In this document: positions 57,565 to 64,000 of the stretch, piece by piece
How positions within the stretch are numbered: position 1 is the stretch's first letter
Layout of the letters: each line of letters begins with the position of its first letter
Program-made: the position numbers and the translations under genes
The notes under the pieces: generated by a model
Databases searched by the model: none
Told to the model about the DNA's origin: nothing
Seen by the model: the letters and a program-made list of their open reading frames with translations, nothing else
NCBI GenBank assembly: GCA_051453625.1
Contig: JBOZIK010000001.1
Coordinates: 233,202,638-233,266,637, forward strand
Direction: 5' to 3'
Source: Welwitschia mirabilis
Lineage: Eukaryota > Gnetophyta > Gnetopsida > Welwitschiales
Length of the DNA: 64,000 nt

Positions 57565-59219
57565 TGCCTTAATATGCAAAAATTTACATTCAAATCAATT
57601 TTATTAAATCAATTTATATTAAGTAAAAATATTAAAATATCAATTTTATCATAAAATTATTTCTTTGATGTTTTTAGTACACTTTGTAAACTTCTGAACT
57701 TTATCATGATAAGTTGTGTCTCGGACATCGCTGTGGGGGAGAAGGAATGATTTAGCCATGTGTGAATGGCTTTCTGTGAGGGGGTAGCCTGAGCGTTTCC
57801 CTCTTTATGGTTGCATGGTTTGGGTTGAATTACGCAGCACTTTGGATGAGTGGGCTGAGGCGGGTGAGACTCCCTTGCTCTGGCCAGTGAGGTTTTGCAA
57901 TCCATGGTTTTCTCCTAGTGGAGTAACTCCTCCTGTGGTGAGTGTGTGCATCCCCTCATCCCTTTCCTCTGGCTGGTGTACGGGGTAGTAGATCCATGCT
58001 TCCATGGTAGTGTTGGGGTTGCACGTGCGATGGGATGAGTTCCATCCTTATCCTCCTCGAGGCTTGAGTTTTGTGTCTGTCGTGCTGGTGCGATTGGTAG
58101 AAGGTTGTTTGTCAGTTGACCCATGACCCTGTTAGTGAGGGGCAGAGGTGTGCGTCCTTGGCAAAATGCTGGGTTGGCAGTGATCGGTCAGGTTATTTAC
58201 TACATTCTATTCAATGTACTAATATCTAAAGATAATTTAGCAAAAATTGCTAATGTCATTATCTGGGTCATCAACATTATTGATCCTTTAGGGCAGAGTA
58301 CATCAAAATATATATTGTAGAATTGTCCAGGGAAAGTGATCGATTTATGCTTATAGGGTTAAGAATAAATGACATTAGAATTTAACAAATTGTATAGCTA
58401 TAAATTTGTTAAATTTTTAATGTAAAATCCTATAGTGTAAAACCCCAATTAAGAAACCATAACCCCTATTTTTACCTATAAAAATGGATAAGCACCCTTC
58501 TTTGTAACATTTTTAACTATAAAAAATAGTTGAAACCCTTGGATCATTTATCATTAACATGTTTTTCTAAGCTCTTCCTTCAAGAGTAAGCTAGCTTTAA
58601 GGAGTCTACATCAACTTCACCTTCTTCCTTTGATGTAATGTAAATTTTTATTTTAATTAAATGTAGTTGTTCATTTTTTATTTTGAGTTGAAAACAACCT
58701 CATGCTTTAAATGCTTAACTAAAACTAGATTGTTGAGTTTTTTAATAATCAAGTAAGCTCTTTAAGTTCACTTATTACTTGTAGTTATTCTTATTTAATG
58801 GATCTTAAGTATAATAGTGCTTACTTTACATGCTTGTGAAAGGCTATAAAGGATCAAACTAATTAATGAATTCACTAACACTGATATGGTAAATGAGGTT
58901 ATATCATTACAACTCATGTCATATTTACTTGATAATTTAAATTTTGTTTTAGGAAGTTACAAGATATCATTGGAGTAAAGGTGTGATATTGGATGATTTA
59001 AGCTAGACCTTGAAGATAGTTTGTTTCTTTACTTTACCAATCAAACTTAATGCATCTCAAACTTGATTTTTGTTTTTCTTTAATCTCTTATAGGTTACGA
59101 AAAAATTTTTTTACTCCTATTTAGTCCTACCTTAATTTGTCCCTATGGAAAAAATGACATCAAGACTCTACTACAATGAGGGCCTTGGTTTTATAAATTG
59201 TGAAAGATGGACACAAATA
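57565..59219 (+). repeat. 3' LTR of element G
   Basis: It starts TGCCTTAATATGCAAAAATTT and ends GACACAAATA (CA changed to TA). It matches the 5' LTR closely in order and length once 57713-58192 is removed (1175 versus 1181 bp). Confidence 0.85.
57713..58192. other. GC-rich 480-bp insert in the 3' LTR of element G
   Basis: The 5' LTR has only about 7 bp here. The insert is visibly GC-rich and holds 13 CpG dinucleotides by my count, whereas the surrounding LTR has almost none. Three minus-strand open frames overlap in it (57657-57905, 57805-58005, 57915-58124), with Pro/Ser/Thr/Gln-rich products such as 'LPIAPARQTQNSSLEEDKDG'. No terminal inverted repeats, poly-A or clear target duplication is seen. 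Origin unknown: recent insertion, gene fragment capture or misassembly. Confidence 0.75.
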
Positions 59220-59338
59220 CTACATATTAAAATATCCCTTTTTTTAAGATAAGTATTTGTAAGAAAAGAAATTATTGTTATAAATTTAAAAATTATGGTA
59301 CTCTTTAATTTTTCCTCAAAAATAGATAAACTTACTAA
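59220..59338. repeat. Right copy of the 120-bp direct repeat flanking element G
   Basis: It starts exactly after the 3' LTR and matches 48785-48905, with 119 versus 121 bp. Confidence 0.7.
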
Positions 59339-62300
59339 TAACGACTTGTTTATGTTAGTATTAGTTAGTATAAAGTAATGTCATCTCTCTAATCTTATCA
59401 ATATGTTGGTATTCTAAATAATTTCTTATTGCATTTTAAAAATAACTTTGATGTTTGATTTTATTATCATTTTAAATCATAATAAATCCAATTAATATAC
59501 CCTATTGTTTTTTCTACTCTTATTTTTCCTACATAATTGTTCCTTCCTCATAATTGTTACTATACCAAAAAGTTCATGTTTAAGGTTGTACAATCTTCAC
59601 ATAAATCTATCATGTATAAAAATGCTTCAATAAAGAAAATATGAAAAATAAAATATTTTTTAAAAAAATCCAAAAATAAAAAGGAATCATAAGAAGAACA
59701 TATATGTCAAATAAAAAAGAATAAGTGACATATTAGGAGAAACATAAAAACCTATGAAATAACTCATATCTCTAAACTCTTTGGTAGAGAAATAAACATA
59801 CTCTTTTATTTTTTTCACTTCTATTAAACTTTATATCCTTTCATGTATTATTTTAATATTATATCACTTTTAGATCTTATACTAGAGTATTTTTTATTAC
59901 ACCTTTATAATTTAATTTCAAAAGCTAAACTTTAAAACTTTGGTAAACTCTCATCAATAAATGTTTCAAAGAGTACATGTGAGAAGAAAATAACTTAGTT
60001 ATTCTATTGTGCTATAGATTAGTATGAATATTTTACACTTATATTAGATAATTTAAAATTAATATCTCAAAAGCTAACTTGGTCAACATTAAAAATATCA
60101 TATTACATCTCTACTTAGTTCCATGCATTATGAAGTTCACCTTAATAACATTTTAATTACTAATCAAATAGACATAACTTATAAATATTTTACAAGTTCA
60201 TATATTTTCTTATGATAAACTTCATATTCATTGTTATAATTCATAATAACATGCCCTATCTGGGATCTTAACATCATAATCCTTAATTCTCTACTACCAT
60301 TTAGAGTTTTCTAAACTAATAATTTACTAATAAATTATCAAATCTTCAAAAGATGATAAATTGTAATAATTAAGTTTTATAGATATTAAAGGTAAATACT
60401 ACCTCTCCCTAAATTATGAATAAATTATTCTTAGTATAATACAACCATCAAGCAAACAAAGTGAACAACTAATGCCAGGCTATAGTACTCAGCATACTAA
60501 CATAACTGTTCCCTTGATCAATGACCTTTTTGAATAACTCATTTCAACTTTACTAGTATTTATGACTAAACATAAGAGTTTTTCGTTTTGGAAAAGTATT
60601 TTAATAGAAGAACATCATTTATTAAGGTGATTTCAATTCTTAAACATTAGTGTAGTTATTTCTAAAGAATACTCAAAAGAAAATGTTAAGCCTTCTAGAT
60701 GGGACTAATATGATATATCACCTTATTATGTTTTCAAGTATAGATCATCTTTGAAAGAAGAATGACTTCTCTTTATGTGATGAACATAATATTTATACCT
60801 AAAATCTAGAATAGGTTAAGCTTTTTAAGATTAAGTTGATTAGATTAAGAATAATCCCCCTATCATTGGGTTTTCAATGGGTGTTAAATGTCAAATGACT
60901 AAGTTCATTCAGAATCTTTCTCAAGTTGTGCATATATTTTACTCAATTCTTATTACTTGCATGATTCTTAATCATTCAATAGTAGTTACGATGGAACTTT
61001 TTAAGAACTTAATAATAAAAACTTACATTTTTAACCTAGGAAATAAATTGGCTCTACTCTTGTTGAACTTCATGAAATGAAACTAAAAAATTTATGATTT
61101 GAGATTGGTGTGTGTTAATTGGTTTTAACCACTTGAAATCCCATAAAAAACTTTGGAACCTACGAAAATATTCAAGTTAAATAAATTCATGGACCCCTAG
61201 GTGAGATGTAGAAAATTAGATATAGGTGAAAAGATAAAACAATAATGTTTGAATTATATTAAAAATAGATCATTCAAATGTTTCCAAATAGGATAATACT
61301 TACCACAATTCATGAAAAGAATAAGGCATAGTGGCAAGTAATGTATTCTTTTTTTTACATGTTAGTATGACATGTAACCTTATATATAAACAAAGTGTGA
61401 GTGTGTATCAAGATTAAATATTTAATTTAAAAAAAAAGTTAAAAAATGTATGTAACAACCTTATTTCTTGGAAATAGCTATATGACAAGGACATGTCATA
61501 CACTTATAGTTGTATGTAAAGGCATAATAGGTTCCAAAGTCTTTATATGTATTTAGGTCTTACCACTTGGAAATAACCTTATGATAATAATACATGTAAT
61601 TAAAATATAGAATAAACATTAATTAAAAATTTACTAAATAAAATATTATTTTAGAGTGAGTTCATGAAGTAAGTCACTATCGTTTAGTGATGTGCATGTT
61701 ATAAAATATTATTATTTACTCATTACTTAGGAATCATATAATAATAGCATAACAATATCTATAAGTCTATTACAAGCTATTACATGTGTAATAGAATTTT
61801 TTTCCTTAAATATATTAATTATCATAAAGTTTTTATAGTGATGATTGGAGTGATAACTTTAATTTCTCAAATAACAAGTTCTTATCATAAAAATAAGTAG
61901 TCTATGATAGGATCATAATTAACCCCTAAAAACTTACTATGACTCTATCACTCAGATATAGATCACATTTTTGGAAAAACATATAAATTATTAATCTACA
62001 TCAAAGGATTATCCTTTTTCAATTTTCCACTATACTATATTCTATTCTCTTCTATGATGCTTATCTAATGCCATATTTCTAACAACTTATTATTATCCAT
62101 TTAACTATCATATATTTATCAAAAAATCCCTTATCAAGGATACAAATAAGAGAAAATGTAGAAAACCTCTAATTTTTATTTTAAAATAGGATTGATTATT
62201 TGTTTTTAGTAAATCCTAGTTTAAAAAATACAAATTTATATTTATATTTCATGAAATATTTGAACTTCTCTAGATAAGACAAATAAGTCCTAAACTTTAT

Positions 62301-63417
62301 TGTCCTTATTAACTTACTTGAATTTGAATTACTTATGTTAAATTTGGAATAAAAATATGTTGTGAGAGAGTCTTTAACTATGAACTTTGAAGCCACTGAA
62401 GGCCCTGCTAGTTAAGAAAACAATATTATATCAACTTATGTCTTTGTGGAATCTCAATATAAATGCTGTGATCATAGCATTTCTCCTTTGTCAGTAACTA
62501 GTATGTCTTTTATTCTTTCTTTTTCTATTTGTTCATCAATAAGAAAACCATTTTTTCCTTCATGCCAATTCAAACCTCTAAAATGTGGTACTGTTATAAA
62601 AACACACAAAAACGTCTAATGTTCTATTCCTTATTTTTACAAAATCATGATAGGAATATCTTTTATTTTTTTTATTTTTTGCTAATTTATTATAAAATAG
62701 AAATATTCTTTATTCTATTTTGTTTGATATTTATATACTATCTTTCATCTGATTAAAAGTTAAAATCTTTTGTATTATGATCAACTATGCAACTAGGAAG
62801 AAGCAATAGTAATTTAAAAAGTTTAATAAAATTCTTGTGCTTATTCAAAAAACCTACCTTAGGATAGGCTTGCATATCCACTTTTCTTAATTACAAATTA
62901 TTACTTTTTTTAAATTTTTAAGATCATTTTTATAAAATGTAAAATTATCATGGATCTTTACATGGAATTCATTGATGATAATTTTAGCTTATTTTAACTA
63001 AAGTTACTAATTTAATATAGGAAATAGGCTAAAACTTTGGGATGTTAAGCATCCCAAAATCAAAATTTAAAAAGGTTCCTCATAAGGCTCCTACTATTAC
63101 ATAGCTTGTTACTACATAACCTCTTGCTACTCCTACTACTATCACATCCTTATAGGTTACATCAAAAAAGTCTAGGTGATTCTACTAAATCACTCTTAGA
63201 CTAGAACATGATTACACTAGATGGTTGGAAACTATAAAACCTAGAACTATACATGAGATGATTTACCTAGTACTAATTTAGTTTATGAAACCAACTCATA
63301 GGAAATATTCGAATAGACAAGTTAAGGAATTCTATAGGCAAATGATGGTAGGATATAGACACCCTCTTATATAGGTTTTTAATGAATTATAGAGGGAAAT
63401 TATAATAAAATTAAAGG
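59339..63417. other. AT-rich sequence with no assignable gene
   Basis: About 4 kb. It should continue element E or its target if element G inserted here, but I recognise no LTR, PBS or protein block. Short open frames at 60877-61080, 62196-62396 and 62529-62756 have no coding character. 'ttggaaata' recurs near 61470 and 61570. Confidence 0.4.
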
Positions 63418-63780
63418 TGAAACATACAAAAATGAATACTGTGAAGGAATACATGAAGATGAATTACATTATCTTTATGCATGACACATATCCTTATATT
63501 GATAAAGCAATAAAAGATAAAAAACTGAATTGTTTCATGTAGCTAACTAAAGAGGAGGTCACCTTAAAAGCCTTAACCTTGACCTTTAAAAAAAATATCT
63601 TCATTTAAATCCTTTCATCCTTATCTCATGGATTATTTAGGTTAGTACCCACTAATTTACATCCCATCATATATGTAACCAACCTAATGACTTTCAATGC
63701 TAGGTTGGTACTCACCCTCTAGAATGTAGATCCTTATATGCTAGACTATATCATAATTAAATTTATGTAACTAATGGTTT
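63418..63780 (+). pseudogene. Weak coding-like frame, product unrecognised
   Basis: About 120 codons hold three internal stops (TAG, TAA, TAG), all possible former CAG or CAA, against about ten expected by chance. Includes 'YIIFMHDTYPYIDKAIKDKK', 'LTKEEVTLKALTLTFKKN' and 'LVPTNLHPIIYVTNLMTFNA'. The mix of residues is protein-like. It may be part of another retroelement ORF running off the window. No family is assigned. Confidence 0.3.
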
Positions 63781-64000
63781 AATCATCAATTATTTTTAAT
63801 TTTTTATTCCTTATTGATGTGGTATTAATATATAAAAAGGTGACTCATCCTGCTCAGTGATGCCCATATGCATCATCATCTTAGCTAAAAGAGGTATTAA
63901 AAAAATCCATCTCATTAAGAAAGAGTAAATTCAACTATCATAAGCACTTCCACAATAACTTATAGATGTCACCCTCATGAATTATTTGATAGAAAAGTTA
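63781..64000. other. Window end, no feature seen
   Basis: AT-rich sequence; possible continuation of the preceding frame is not supported. Confidence 0.4.

Larger units (their letters stand above)
48906..59219 (+). mobile_element. Element G: Athila-type Ty3/gypsy element with two LTRs
   Basis: LTRs are 48906-50086 (1181 bp) and 57565-59219 (1655 bp, including a 480-bp insert). The PBS is TGGCGCC-type, decayed. Gag, protease, RT, RNase H and integrase follow in order on the plus strand, then a 1.4-kb 3' region and a polypurine tract. The flanking repeat of about 120 bp takes the place of a 5-bp duplication. A 100-N gap interrupts RNase H. Confidence 0.85.

Noticed and set aside
57657-58124. 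Three overlapping minus-strand ORFs as real genes
   Set aside because: All lie in the short GC-rich insert, overlap in different frames, and match no family. At most one could be coding, so only the insert was annotated.

Overview
The window is plant nuclear DNA from a retrotransposon-dense, probably heterochromatic region, most likely of an angiosperm. It is strongly AT-rich and poor in CpG. Every protein I could name belongs to a plant LTR retrotransposon: Ty1/copia gag and protease, Ty3/gypsy chromovirus pol with a chromodomain, and Athila-type gag-pol. I found no host gene I can name, no tRNA or rRNA gene and no CRISPR array. No complete open gene survives. Frames are broken mostly by TAA, TAG and TGA codons explicable as C-to-T or G-to-A changes of CAA, CAG, CGA or TGG, which is the expected decay of methylated cytosines.

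Left part (1-6492): the 3' end of a Tat-like gypsy element (element A, LTR 1459-2515), then about 4 kb of AT-rich sequence I cannot assign.

First nest (6493-33426): a chromovirus (element B, 6498-33421, 5-bp duplication ATAAC) had a Tat-like element without recognisable pol (element C, 6591-23643, duplication GTGTG) inserted into its 5' LTR. Element C in turn received a copia element (element D, 11535-20375). D carries gag and protease plus a second ORF resembling the putative plant transposon protein domain, but no integrase or RT. Its interior is duplicated around an assembly gap. B has a very long leader holding an antisense frame and a roughly 1.3-kb GGCCT minisatellite ahead of gag-PR-RT-RH-IN-chromodomain.

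Second nest (about 34.6-59.3 kb): an Athila-type element (element E) is split inside its RNase H by a second copia (element F, 38082-47094) that lacks RT. Just past E's integrase lies a second Athila-type element (element G, 48906-59219) with two LTRs. G is bordered by a direct repeat of about 120 bp placed exactly like a target-site duplication. Its 3' LTR holds a 480-bp GC-rich, CpG-bearing insert unlike anything else here.

Right part (59.3-64 kb): AT-rich sequence with one weak coding-like frame near the end.

The elements do not form a functional pathway; the order is a history of insertions. Best candidates for something undescribed are the unknown ORF of element C with an internally repeated module, the GC-rich insert, the 120-bp flanking duplication, and the antisense frame in the leader of element B. 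Four N runs (15772-15871, 16366-16375, 39116-39125, 54565-54664) limit what can be read. Identities are by eye; no database search was possible.
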